Below are positions 34,229 to 47,149 of a stretch of 64,000 nt of DNA, piece after piece (the stretch's first letter is position 1; every line of letters begins with the position of its first letter). The DNA comes from Anaeromyces robustus. Its lineage: Eukaryota; Neocallimastigomycota; Neocallimastigomycetes; Neocallimastigales; Neocallimastigaceae. The stretch is from NCBI GenBank assembly GCA_002104895.1, contig MCFG01000153.1:1-64000 (forward strand), read 5' to 3'. The notes under the pieces are model-generated. The model was given only the letters and a program-made list of their open reading frames with translations. It ran no database searches and was not told where the DNA came from. Made by a program: the position numbers and the translations under genes.

Positions 34229-37200
34229 ATGAAGAGAGGAAATAATAAAGAAAAAAACATTGATAATGATAATGAAACTGAAGTTGATTCTTACTTTGAT
34301 GAAGATTCATTCGAAATTAAATTATGGAGTAAAGATTTATTAAGTAGTACCTCAGGATTATGGTGGATTCAATTAAAAACTTTACTAAAAAAAAATTATA
34401 TTTTACAGGTTTAATAATGAATAAAATTATAAATTATAAATTACAAATATAAAAAAAATTTTTTTTTAATAATGAAATATCTTTAATAATAATAATAATA
34501 ATAATAATAAAAAGACTAGATTTTGGAAAACCGCTTGTTTCCTTACATTTTTATCTCCATTAATTGCTATGCTTTTATTACAATTTATTTCTTTTCTTTT
34601 TGTGTCAGCTTCAACTCCAATTTTACATCAACCAAAATATAACCTTAGCGGTATTGACAATTGTTATGTAAGTTTTTAAATTATAATATATTAATATAAC
34701 ATAGTAATATTAGTTATTTATTATATAATATTTTTGTTCTATTTATTTTGTTTTATAGGGACCAGTAAATAATCCAGAAAGTTGTATTACATTTATGTAT
34801 ACTAATTGTATTGATGATGATGTCTGTAATAGAGACCCTGCTATTGATGAAATTATGACAAATTTTGTTGTAGCAAATAATAAAAGAATGAATTTTACCT
34901 GGGAAACTGATTCTAAGAAATGGGAAAATTGGGAAAGTAACTATTATTATTAATAATAATAAAAGTAATAATTGTAATAATATGTACACATTATTAATAA
35001 TAATATTATATTTTTTAATTATTAAAGATGATAAATTAAATATTGAAGTTAAGGAAAAACATAGTATAATTCACGTACCCAATGGTAAATTTATTTATGA
35101 CTATGTGGCCCAACACCAAAATACTACTAATTATGGTTTAATTTTTGATATTAAAAATTCCAATGGAACAACTAATTACAGATATCAAGTATTATATAAT
35201 TCTACAGCACATTTCAACAGTACTGACTCTTTAAATACAAAAATTGCTAGTCTTGCTCGTGGTCTTGATGAAGCTATTGGTAAGCATTAACTCTTTTTTT
35301 AAATTATACATATATAAATAAAAATAATTTATAAACAAATATTTTAATTAAAATAAAACTATTTCTTATATATACTAACTATTAAAAACTTCTTTTATTT
35401 AAATAATTCATATACATATATAAATAAAAATAATTTATAAACAAATATTTTAATTAAAATAAAACTATTTCTTATATATACTAACTATTAAAAACTTCTT
35501 TTATTTAAATAATTTATATACATATATAAATAAAAATAATTTATAAACAAATATTTTAATTAAAATAAAACTATTTCTTATATATACTAACTATTAAAAA
35601 CTTCTTTTATTTAAATAATTCATATAATTATAATATTTATTATTTATACTAAATAAACACATATAAAGTCAAATATGCTAATGGTAATCCAAATTCCAAT
35701 ACAGAATTTAAAATTGACCTTAAAGATTTTCCAGAACTAGGTTTTGAAGGATATGGAAAATATGCTATGTCATATTATTCACCAACCATATTTTTCTGTA
35801 TTTCTATGGTTATTTTTATTAATATACTAAGTACAATTGTATCTGAAAAAGAAACAAAAGTTCGTTATAGTATGGAAATGATGGGTTTAAAGAAAAGTGT
35901 TTATTGGGCAAGTTGGGCTATAGTATATATAATTTACTATATACTTAATACCTTTTTTATGATTATTCTTGGAAAATTATTTGGTTATTCATTTTTTGTT
36001 AAAACAGAATTTATGGTATATATAATATATATAATAATAAATTAATTTGTAAAAAGGAGATTAGTATTATTAAATAAAATAATTAATATATTTAATTAAT
36101 ACATTTTATATTGTTTATCAATATTTATTTATTTACCAAATAGGTCACTTTTGTAGTATTCTTCTTTTATGGTATAGCTATGGGATCAGCGGCTATGTTC
36201 ATTACAACATTTGTACATCGTACTAAAACTGCAGTTTTAATTGGTATTTCAATTTTAATTATTGGTTTTGTTATTAACTATGCTTTTGGCGGAGAGACTA
36301 GTTGTTACATGCTGTGGTCTGATGATGTAAACCCTCTTTACAGAAAGAGTAAGTACTTTTACTTGTTTATATATATGTATTTACTTACTTATTTATTAAT
36401 TTATTTACTTCTTTTTTTTTTTAATATTATAATTAATAACTAAATATAATTAAATATTCATTAATTATTTTATATTTTCATATAGTATTTTCATACTTTA
36501 TTCCATTCTTTAATTTTACGAAAGTTTTTTTGGATATTAATAATAGAGCTGGTAATAATTATAATATGGCGACTGCTATGATTATCGATGGTAAAGAATA
36601 TAAATGGGAAGATTTATCCAATAAACCAGAAACTACAATGTCCAATATTGATAGCTATGATGTTGATAATTTAGAACCTACTGTCAATGGTCTTTATTAT
36701 TTATTACTTAATACAGCCATTTACTTTATTTTAACTTTATATTGTGATAATATTTTCCGTAATGTATATGGTAACAGAAAACCATTATACTACTTTTTAC
36801 TTCCATCTTACTGGAAAAATAATAATTCATATATTAGTGATAGAGATTGGCTTAGTAATACTCAAAGAAAATATAAAAGTAAAGTTCGTCTTAATATATT
36901 AGATGATGATGTTAAAGAACATTATAAATACACTTGTAATCCTAAATTAAATAAAGATCCAGTTAAAATTGTTAATTTAAGAAAGATTTATGGTAGAGGT
37001 AAAAATAGAAAAGTTGCTGTAAAGAGTTTATGTTTATCTGTAAAAAAGAACATAGTTTTAGCATTATTGGGTCAAAATGGTGCTGGTAAATCAACAACTA
37101 TGAATATTATGTCAGGTTTATCTCCACCATCTTCTGGTGATATTTTGATTTACAATAAAAGTGTTAGAAAGAATCCAGAAGCTGTTCAAGCTGAACTTGG

Positions 37201-37927
37201 TATCTGTCCTCAAGAAGATATTCTATTTAAAGATTTAACTGCCATGGAACATTTAAAACTTTATTCTGGTTTGAAAGGAGCTGAAGATTCTAGTGAATTA
37301 GATGAAGTTTTAAATAATAGATTAAAAGCTGTTCAATTATACACTGTTAGAAATGCTAGATCAAAGACTTATTCTGGTGGTATGAAAAGACGTTTATCTA
37401 TGATTATTTCTACTATTGGTGACCCAAAGGTTATTTTATTAGATGAGCCTACAACTGGAATGGATCCAGTAAATCGCCGTTATGTTTGGAGATTTATTGA
37501 AGAATTTAAAAAGAATAGAAGTATTCTTTTAACTACTCACTCTATGGAAGAAGCTGATGCTCTTGGTGATAATATTATTATTATGAGTAATGGTATTATG
37601 AAAGCTATTGGTAATAGCAATTATTTAAAGAACAAGTTTGGTAATGGTTATCATATTAGTGCTATAGTTGATCCAGTTAATGTTGAAGCCTTTAAAGCCA
37701 TTGCTTCACAAATGGTTCCTGGTATACATTTAGCTGATGATAGTGCTGGTGCTTTAATGTATGAATTAGATTATGACCAAACTAATTATATTCCAAGATT
37801 TGTTAAATATTTAGATGAAAATCCAGATAATTATGTTAATTCTTGGGGTATGAGTCAAACTACTCTTGAAGAAGTCTTCTTAAATGTTATTCACGATGAA
37901 TCTAATCGTAAATTCAAGGAAGAATAA
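34229..37927 (+). CDS. Half-size ABCA-type ABC transporter (7 exons, 918 aa)
   Basis: Exons: 34229-34408, 34515-34667, 34759-34936, 35028-35279, 35669-36015, 36144-36348, 36486-37927; all splice sites are GT-AG and all phases agree (2757 nt). A 60-residue acidic leader ends in WWIQLKTLLKKNYILQ. Membrane segment 1 (about 67-92) follows, then an extracellular loop of about 180 residues with Cys and N-glycosylation sequons. The remaining segments begin at SPTIFFCISMVIFINILST. The nucleotide-binding domain has Walker A GQNGAGKST (634-642), Q-loop ICPQEDILF, signature YSGGM (734-738), Walker B VILLDEP and H-loop LTTHSMEEAD. The C-terminus WGMSQTTLEEVFLNVI is ABCA-typical. The YSGGM signature in place of LSGGQ is known in ABCA relatives. 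It is divergent from, and paralogous to, the neighbour at 27108-32095, probably an old duplication. A lipid-type substrate is inferred from the family only. Confidence 0.9.
35308..35625 (+). repeat. Three tandem copies of a 106-bp unit inside an ABCA intron
   Basis: Within the intron 35280-35668, the unit starting ACATATATAAATAAAAATAA occurs at 35308, 35414 and 35520, a period of exactly 106 bp. Copies are almost identical; one C/T difference is visible near the end of each unit. Each copy carries ATATACTAACTATT, whose TACTAAC is the canonical fungal branch-point sequence. A further TACTAAAT lies close to the used acceptor. Confidence 0.95.
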
Positions 37928-38706
37928 AAATAAAAATAAATTTTAAGTAATTTTTTTTTATTATTATTATATTTTACCTAAATAATAATTACAAATAATA
38001 ATAAATATAAATGAAAAATATAAATCAATAAATAATTAATTGATTGATTGATTAATTAGTTAATTAATTCATAATAAAATAATAATAACAGAATAAAAAT
38101 AATAATAAAAATAAAACAAAATATGAAATTAAAAAGAAAAAAACTTATTATTAAATAAATATTTTTATTTTATTTTTTTTTATTAAAAAAAATAAAATAA
38201 TAAAAAACAAAAAGTAAAATAATTACAATAAAATATGTTAATTATTTTTTTTATCTTATGATTTTTTTTATACATATGAAGAAAAATGTATAAAATAAAA
38301 ATTATTAATAAAAAAAAAGTATTATATAAATTAAGTAAAAATAAATAAAGAATAAATAAAGAATTAAAATTAAAAATAAAAAGAATAAATAATAAATTGT
38401 ATAATTCATAATTTATTATAATATATATTATTTTATTAAATAGAAGATGTATATATATATATATATTATTTCTTCTCCATTAACTGCATGAATATTGCTT
38501 TTTTTTTTTTTTTTTGCTACTCTAGAATATCAAACATTATATCAAATTATAATTATTTAATCTTTATTTCAAAAAATTACTTTCATTTAATTTCTAATTT
38601 GAATATATATATATTATATGAACAAAGTTTTTATACTAGTAGTTTTAATAAAAAATAAAATGAAAATAAAAATAAAATTTAAATTTTTGATTTTTAAGAT
38701 AATATT
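37928..38706. other. Intergenic, 3' flank of the ABCA gene
   Basis: A/T-rich DNA with an ATTGATTGATTGATTAATTA tetranucleotide stretch near 38038, short A- and T-runs, and no coding signal. It ends at the first retrotransposon copy. Confidence 0.5.
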
Positions 38707-39220
38707 GGGATAGAAACATGAATAGTGATAAATGGAATGTTTGTTTAAGTGTCAGATCGAGTCTGGTACATATTCAAAATCTTCATTCTTGTTATGATCT
38801 GCGGCTCTATTGAATGATATCATGCCTGTTGTCTGTAAAAGAAAATATATATTGTTTAGTAAATTCAAAACCAACCTCTCCAGGAACGTCAATGCTGATA
38901 ACACAATAGAACAGTCTAATAAAGCAAATAACGATCCTATTACCGACCCAAGTGGAATAGGATAGATCAATTTTTACTTTAATTCTATGTGTAGAATTAA
39001 GGGCTAGTATGGATTTATTGTTTTTACATATTATTATACTTCTTTTTTCCTCCAGTATTATTCATTATTATCTATAATGTTTAACCGGTTTTTTATTTTT
39101 ATAGTATTATTTTTTTTTTTATTATGGGTTTTTTTTTATGATTCATGTATATTAATATTTAAACTCATGATGTAAAAATTTTATGTTATAAAAAAAAAAA
39201 AAAAAAAAAAAGAAAAAAAA
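38707..39220 (+). mobile_element. 5'-truncated LINE-like retrotransposon 3' end, copy A
   Basis: The plus strand carries the C-terminal codons of a protein ending NADNT...DPITDPSGIG before TAG (38959-38961). A 3' UTR follows that is shared with three other places in the window (GGGCTAGTATGGATTTATTG, CCTCCAGTATTATTCATTAT), then a poly-A tail (39190-39219). Compared with copy B, the coding part has a TGA replacing a sense codon near 38797, so this copy is dead. The final codons are conserved across copies with mostly third-position changes, which supports a real reading frame. The 5' truncation and the A-tail point to target-primed reverse transcription. Confidence 0.75.
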
Positions 39221-39233
39221 GATAATAATATTT

Positions 39234-39819
39234 GTTAAAAGGTACCGAATTTTACATTTTTTTTAATTGGTGGAAGAGAACATGGTTTTAATGATAGAAA
39301 TAACAATTGTCCATACAAAAAGGAATGGGGAATGTTTGTTTAAGTGTCAGATCGAGTCTGGTACATATTCAAAATCTCCATTCTTGTTGCGATCTGTGGC
39401 CCTATTGAATGATATCATGCCTGTTGTCTGTAAAAGACAACATATATTGTTCAATAAATTCAAAACCAACTTCTCCAGGAACGTCAATGCTGATAATACA
39501 GTAAGACAGCCTAGTAAGACAAATGCTGATCCTATTACTGACCCAAGTGGAATAGGATAGAACAATTTTACTTTAATTTTATATGTAGAATTAAGGGCTA
39601 GTATGGATTTAATGTTTTTACATATTATTTTATACTACTTTTTCCCCTCCAGTATTATTCATTATTATCTATAATGTTTAACTGGTTTTTTATTTTTTTA
39701 GTATCATTTTTTTTTATTATGTGTTTTTTTTATGATTTATGTATATTAATATTTAAAATCAATAAAGATAAAGATGATGTACAAACTGTGTTCTTTAAAA
39801 AAAAAAAAGAAAAAAAAAA
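39234..39819 (+). mobile_element. 5'-truncated LINE-like retrotransposon 3' end, copy B
   Basis: The longest 3' copy. An open plus-strand frame (about 39267-39560, 97 codons) ends KTNADPITDPSGIG and stop, with CLFKCQIESGTYSKS and KTNFSRNVNADN upstream. The shared 3' UTR and an A-rich tail (about 39797-39819) follow. It sits directly after copy A. The motif GATAATA(ATA)ATATT flanks both copies (38698, 39221, 39820), consistent with two insertions into one target or with a tandem duplication. I recognise no domain in the 97 codons. Assignment to a non-LTR element rests on the truncated, poly-A-ended structure and the related reverse-transcriptase relic at 51.4 kb. Confidence 0.75.
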
Positions 39820-40180
39820 GATAATAATAATATTTATAGTTATAATACTATTTTTAATACATATTTTTTTGATTAGGATACTCCTATTTAATTTAAATAT
39901 ATATATATATATATATAAATTACATATAAAATATGATTATATTAAATATAATTTTCATCTTTGATGAAGATACCGTTTTAAATGAAAAAAAAAATATAAT
40001 ATAATATATGATTATAAAAGTAAATTTGATAAAAAAATATGATGATTAATAATAAAAAAATAAAAAAAAATATGATGATTGTAAAAATAAAGAAAAAAAA
40101 ATGATGATTATAAATATTTTTAATAAATAATAATGTTTTAATTTCTTTATAAAATCCATTATTTGAAATTGGAATAGATT

Positions 40181-40309
40181 CTATTTAATTCCACCAGAAT
40201 TTACACAATTATTAATTCTTGGTCTAGTACCATAATCCGAATTAGAATATAAACATAATCTACTTATACTATTATTGTATATGTTTCTATATGCATAAGC
40301 ATTAACAAT
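40181..40309 (-). pseudogene. Coding-like fragment, possible last exon or gene relic
   Basis: The minus strand reads a 42-residue frame including NSISRLCLYSNSDYGTRP and RINNCVNSGGIK before TAG at 40183-40181. Its amino-acid mix (Arg, Cys, Gly, Pro, Asp) is unlike the F/I/K/N/Y of non-coding frames here. No ATG lies upstream in frame; a possible AG acceptor lies near 40288 (CATATAG on the minus strand). It could be the last exon of a small cysteine-containing secreted protein or a decayed gene. I do not recognise it. Confidence 0.35.
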
Positions 40310-40557
40310 AAAACATAAACATTATATCATTGATATTTATCCTTTTTAATTTATGGAGAAATAATATATATAATTATGTATATAGTAATTATATAAAGTT
40401 ATTTCTATTAATTATTGATATTAAATTCTTATATAATTATTAATAACTGTAAAGGTTATAATAAAGTTTTAAAGAATATATATATATAAATATATATTAT
40501 AATAATTAAAACATATATTTTTTTCTTACATTTAATATATATATATTTCTATATATT

Positions 40558-40599
40558 ATAATAATAAAATTCATATATATATATGAATTTTATTATTAT
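40558..40599. repeat. 42-bp perfect palindrome
   Basis: The sequence is its own reverse complement over the full 42 bp; each half contains AATAATAAAATTCATATATA. There is no loop, so it is a cruciform candidate. Confidence 0.85.
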
Positions 40600-41944
40600 C
40601 TTTTTTTATTTATCATATATTAAAAAGAAAAAAATAAATATTTAAAAAAGTTTAACTAAAGTTATATAAAAAAGAAAAATAAATAAAAAAATATTTAAAT
40701 TATTTTTCTTAATTACCAATATCTATTATTTAATCATCCATTTACATATTATTAATAAATTAATTAATTAATTTATTAATTAATTATTTCTTATTTATTT
40801 TCATTCATTCGTTTAGTTATTAATATTAATAATAATTTATTTCTTTATTAAAAAATTTTTAATTAATATAAATTTTGTTAAAAATTTCAATATGTTTAAA
40901 TTCTAATATTGTCAATATAGTCATTATCAATATTTTTTTGTTAGGGGTAGAGGTTCATAATTTTGTTAAAGTTAAAATTAATATATAAATATGAAAAAAG
41001 GTTTATTAATAAAATAAAAATTAAAGAAAAAAGTTTAAAATTAAAATTTATTATATGAAGATAAAGAAATGATTATTTAAAATGAATATTATAAAAAATA
41101 AAATTAAAATTTATTATATGAAGATGAGAAATAATTAATCATTTATAATGAATATTATAAAAAAAAAAGTTAAAAGGTGTAAAATAAGGTTAAATTTTAA
41201 AATTTAAACCATGGATATAGTAATGATTAATAATATTGATTAAAGTTAAAAAAGGAAGAAGAAGAGAAGAAAGAAAAATATTTCATTCGGTAACCATTTT
41301 ATTAATTGAATTATCTTTATGATTAATATATATATATATATTTAATATTATTTTATACTAAATAAAAAAAAAAATCAAAAAGTTAAAATCCAAAATTAAA
41401 GTTATTAATAATAGTAGTGATAATAATAAAAATTAATAATTTTAATATTTATTATATATATAAAATAAAGGTATTATTATACCATTAAATATAATTTTTT
41501 ATAATTATTATATCATTATTATTAAATTATATAACCTATTTTGTTCATCCATATATACCATAATTATTTAACTATTGTTACAACTTTAATTTTACTATAA
41601 ATTTTGTCAATATTTATAATGATATTGATATAAATATATAAATATTGTGTTAATTTTTAAGTTTTAGAAATATTAAAATGTTGAAATAGATTCAGTTATA
41701 ATTAAAAAAAAATCTTATAAATTCTTTTTACAATGAAAAATTAATAATAATCAAAAATAATAAATATTTTTAATTTATATTAAATTTATTTATTATTTAA
41801 AATTATTAATATTTTATTTTATTAAAAAAATAAAATAATAAAATAAAATATTATATTGGTAATATTTAACAATAATATATCTTTAGTTACTACTCATATT
41901 ATTATTTGTTCTTACGATCTCCTTTCTTTTTTTTTTTTTTTTTT

Positions 41945-41988
41945 AGATTTATTTTACATATATTAGATAATATATGTAAAATAAATCT
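41945..41988. repeat. 18-bp-stem hairpin
   Basis: AGATTTATTTTACATATA (41945-41962) and TATATGTAAAATAAATCT (41971-41988) are exact reverse complements with an 8-nt loop. A T-run precedes it. Confidence 0.85.
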
Positions 41989-43654
41989 AAAATAATATTT
42001 TCTTAAAATGTATTTGATTGAAATATATATAATATATTTATATCAATTAAAACTTATGTTTTGAAAATCACACTGTAAAAATTTTTTTTTAAATTATTTA
42101 TTTTATTAATTTATAATTTTATATTTCTTATTTCATATTAAAATAAGAAATAAGAAATATTAATATATGAAATAAGAAATATTAAAATATGAAATAAGAA
42201 ATATTAATATATTAAAACTTTTTTTTTTCATCTAAGTTTATAATATGAAAATCACAATTAAAATTAAAAAAAGAAATGTAAAAAAAATTTTTATTATATA
42301 TTGAAATATAAAACTTTTAGTACAAATATATAAAAACCAAATATATATTATATCTTTTATAGATAGAAATACTTTAATAGTAAAAACAATTTTTTAAATA
42401 TATCAAGAATAATAATGAAAAAAAAAATTTTTTTTATTTTGTTTTTATTAACATACATATTAAATTTACTTCACCTTTTTTTTATATGGAATAGAAAGAA
42501 AAAAAGAAAAATATTTTAACTCCATAATAACTTTTAGTTTATTTTTTTTTTTATTATATCGCTGTTAAAAATAGTTTAAATTTTTTATTTAAAATATATC
42601 ATAATAAAAATTAATTTATTTTTAATTTATAATATAATATATTAAAATATATTAAAATATATATCTCCACTGTACAATGTTATAAATGGAAATTTTAATT
42701 AATTTATTCCTCCAATTTATTAAAAAATAGATTAAAAATAAAAGAATACACTTTCTCTTTTTTAATAGATTTTGAAATTTAAATATAATATATAATATAA
42801 TGTACTTTTATATATTATATAATATATTATATAATATATTAATATATATTTTATATAAAAATAATAATATAATAATATATATAATAATAATATATATAAA
42901 ATATATATTAAAAAATTTTATTTAAAAAAAAAATAATTTTAAATATATTGAAATTCAATATACTCCTGAAAATCATTATAACAGTTTAGATTTAAAAAAA
43001 TTTGATGAGTAATGAGTTTGTAAGACGATTTGTATTATTATAATATATTAAAAATAAATTTCTACTATTGTTATTATATTAAAACAAAAAGCCATATATA
43101 TATTAGTAAATGTCTAAAGAAAGTTCTTATGAATACTAAATATCCTAATAAAGAAATAATAGATATAATCAGTAAAAAAAAAAAAAAAAAATTAACAACA
43201 TTCACCTGCACACACAAAAAAAAAAAATAATTGAAAAATAGTTGTTAATTGATAATGAATAAATGATATTCATTGGTGAATAATGAGAATTAAAAATTGA
43301 TATAATATTATAATAAAATGTCAAAACTTCAACTTGATATTATAAATAATTTCAAATCAAAAAAAAATTTTTTTTTCTTTTTCTTTTTTATCTTATACTT
43401 TAAATATTGTCAAATCAAAAAAAAATTTTTTTTATTTTTTATCTTATACTTTAAATATTGTTTTTAATAATGGTTTTGTACTTTTGTTTTTTTTTTTTAA
43501 GGTAATTTATTAACAATGAAATATGGTTAGCTTATGCTGAGTTTAGTAAATATAATTTTTATATAATAGATAAATGATATAATTAATAAGATATAATATA
43601 TATATTTTTTGAAACTTTTCTGTATATTATTATTTTGATTTAAATAATTAATAA

Positions 43655-43694
<40 letters not shown>

Positions 43695-44360
43695 AGATAA
43701 ATAAGTAAATAAATAAATTTTAAATAACAAATATTATTTTATTAAATATTATATATTGTATAATGTAATATTAAAAAAAAGAATTATACTTTTTTTTTAT
43801 ATATTATTTTTTATTTTGACAGAAAAAAAAATTTATCTATTAATAAATATTTTATAACAGCCTATATAAATTTTTGTAAATATATTGTATATAATATAAT
43901 ACAATATAATACATTTATAATATATTTCAATAGATATTCTGCATTACATGTCAAAAAAAATATTACTATATATTTATTCACACATTGAGTTGTATAAAAT
44001 TGTATTGTTTAATTATTTCCTAAAACACAATATATTAAATGATTTATAATAAAAAAGGAAAAATGATAAAATTGAAATATTAAAACATATGATTTTTCTT
44101 TTCTTTTTTTTTTTTTTAAAACTTTTTTAATATTGTTTAAAGATTATTTTAATATGATTGGAAGAAAGAGTAATGGGTACATTATTGTATCTGTATGTAT
44201 AAATCTATTAATAGATTGAAAAAAAATATTTTTCAAAGATAAAAAAAATAATTTTCCACAAGACTCAAACATTTTTAGAATCATGTTAGTATTAAAGGAT
44301 ATTTTGCCATTTATAAATAGTTTTAACTATACAGCTATTTATTGTCTAATAAATATCAAA

Positions 44361-44525
44361 TAAATATTTATTAAATATATATAAATAAGAAAATAAATGA
44401 ATAAATAAATAAAATAAATATTTATTAAATATATATATAAATAAGAAAATAAATGAATAAATAAATAAAATAAATATTTATTAAATATATATATAAATAG
44501 GAAAATAAATGAATAAATAAATAAA
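44361..44525. repeat. Three tandem copies of a unit of about 55 bp
   Basis: Units beginning TAAATATTTATTAAATATAT start at 44361, 44415 and 44471 and each ends in an ATGAATAAATAAATAAA stretch. Copies differ by a TA insertion and one A/G change. Confidence 0.85.
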
Positions 44526-47149
44526 ATAAATAAATATTAGTATAATAAATAATTAAAAAATTAATATTTCTCTCTTTTTTAAAATATATTAAAATTTCGG
44601 CGATTTTAAATTAATAATGAAAATTATATATAATATATAAATAATATATAAAAGATTTAAATGTAGAATATAAATTAATATATTATGTAATATATATACA
44701 ATATACAATAATATATGCATATATATATTAAATATATAATGACAGGTTCTTAATCACAAAAAAATTTTTTTTATAATTATTTAAATTAATATATAATGAC
44801 CTATAAATTTTGTTATAGTTTTTTATATATGAAAATAAAAATATTAAATGATTATTAATATATTAAAAAAAATATTTTATTATATTTTCAAGAGGCTTCT
44901 GCTTTAATTATACCTAAGATATAGGCAAGAATAAATATTTATTAATTTCATTTTCAGGGAAATTTCAATACACATTAATACATTAAATTTACTTTAAATT
45001 CAGACAGAATTATTGAATCTTTTAATTTAATTCTAAATTTTTTATTAATGTTACAGAAAGAAGAAAAAAGTTGTTAAAAAAACAATTAATATTTACATTA
45101 AACTTTAAAAACTTGAATAATCTAAATTCTTCTAATTCAGTAGATAGAAATTAAATATGATGGTTGTTATAAAAAAATAATAATAATTAATTAAAAATTT
45201 TTTAATATTGAAATAATTAATATTTATAAATAATAGAAAAAATAATTTAATAAAAGAATAATAACAATATTAATATAAAAAAAAGAATTAATTAAAATTA
45301 AAGTAATAATTAACTAAAACTTCATAAGTACCAACGATTATTTTAAATAAAAAAAAAAAAAAAGAATAATAAATTAATATTTTTTTAATATTAATTTATT
45401 ATATATAAATATTATACTTTAAAATATTTATTTTTATCTTAATTAAACAGTTCATATATGAAATATTAAGTTACTCTTATTTCTTATTATATATTAATTC
45501 TATTATAAGAATACTTTAAATTAAGATTTAAAACAAGACTATATAATAAAAATAAAAAATATATTATTACAAGTTGTATGATATTCACACCAATAATAAT
45601 TAATTAATCCCTACTAAATTAGTATAAATACAATTGTATATACAGAATAATAAAGTTAAGAAAAAAAGGAAAAATATTTTTTATAACAGAAAAGGGATTA
45701 TTTGTTAATATATAAAATAATATATATATTCTAATTTATTGTTAATATAATTAAATAAAATTAAAATGATAATATAATACTATTATTTTTTTATATTTAA
45801 TATTTTATTATATTTAAAATTTTTTATATTTTTTATTATGTATATTTTAATTATTTAAATATTTAATATTGTATTGTACTGTATTGTATTGTATTGTATT
45901 GCATATTTTTTTTTAATTTATTTTATTTTTATAATGCATTTTATTGAATTATATTCTTTTTAAATATAAAAAGTTTGCTTATTAAAAAATCAATTCATTG
46001 CATATTTAATATTGTTACAAATTTATTGCTATCAATAAGTATTGTTACAAATTGTGGCAGTATAATAAATAAAAAAGTCAATAAAAATTTCAAAAAAAAA
46101 AAAATTTTTTTTTACGTTTATTCCGTATCTGTTATTATTATTTAATATGGATAATATATATAAAAATATAAAAAAATTTTTTTTTTGATTTATTAATATA
46201 TAAATATATTAAAATTAACATTTATATATTAATAATCAATTTGGACTATATATATAAATATTATATACAATAAATAAATGAATAAACAAATAAATCAATT
46301 TATATGTAAATAAGTAAATGAAAAATAATTAATAAAATAATTACTATAAACAATCTTTATAAATAAATGAATAAATATAACATAAATATATAATTAGGTA
46401 TATATTTAAATATTAAATAAATAAATTATTAATTAATTAATATATAATAAATTTTAATAATTATAAATACACAAACTTCAATTAATTTAATTAATTGATG
46501 GTTATTTTAATTAAAAAAAAATAGATGTATTATTACATTATTATTATGATAATTTACTGTTATGTTTTTTTTTTTTATATAAAGAACAAAAAATCTTCAA
46601 AATATTTTTTTTCTAAAAACAAAAAATTAAAAAAAAGTATTTAGTAGATGCTTTAAAATTCTCTAAACAAATTATTATATAAATAAAATAATAATATTAA
46701 AAAATAATATTAAAAAAATTAAAAAAATAAAAAAAATAAAAAAAAAAAAGAAATTGAATTAATTATAAAAATAATTAATATAATATACCATTTTTTTTAG
46801 AATAAATAAATATTTAAATAGAAAATTAGAAAATTTAAATATTTTTAAAATAAAAAAGAATAAAAAAGAAAATCTGAAAATAAAGAAAAAAATATATAAA
46901 CTTATACTAAGTATTTAATATTGTAATATTATTTAAAAGAAATAGAGAAAAAATTAATACTACAATATTATTATAAAAGAAAAGAGAAAATAAAAGTATC
47001 TAATACGTAAATAAGGAAACAATAATTCAATAATTTAAAGAAATAGAACAATTTAAATAAAAAAATATATATATTCAATAATTAGAATATAAAATTATAA
47101 ATAAAAAAAAATAAAAATAATTAAAATCCTAATAATAATATAAAATAAA

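Larger units (their letters stand above)
39836..47149. other. A/T-rich intergenic region with hairpins and small tandem repeats
   Basis: About 7.3 kb without a convincing intact gene. It contains the coding-like minus-strand island at 40181-40309, a 42-bp palindrome at 40558-40599, an 18-bp-stem hairpin at 41945-41988, and small tandem duplications near 41030-41165 (about 63 bp, two copies), 42125-42205 (GAAATAAGAAATATTA units) and 43350-43460 (about 58 bp, two copies). A 55-bp triplet repeat lies near 44.4 kb and a TATTG pentamer run at 45876-45900. The end is A-rich, as in the leaders of other genes here. Confidence 0.55.

Noticed and set aside
39347-39565. Minus-strand 72-residue frame, repeated at 38752-38970
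   Set aside because: Both are antisense shadows of the retrotransposon's plus-strand C-terminal codons; their mutual similarity only reflects the repeat.
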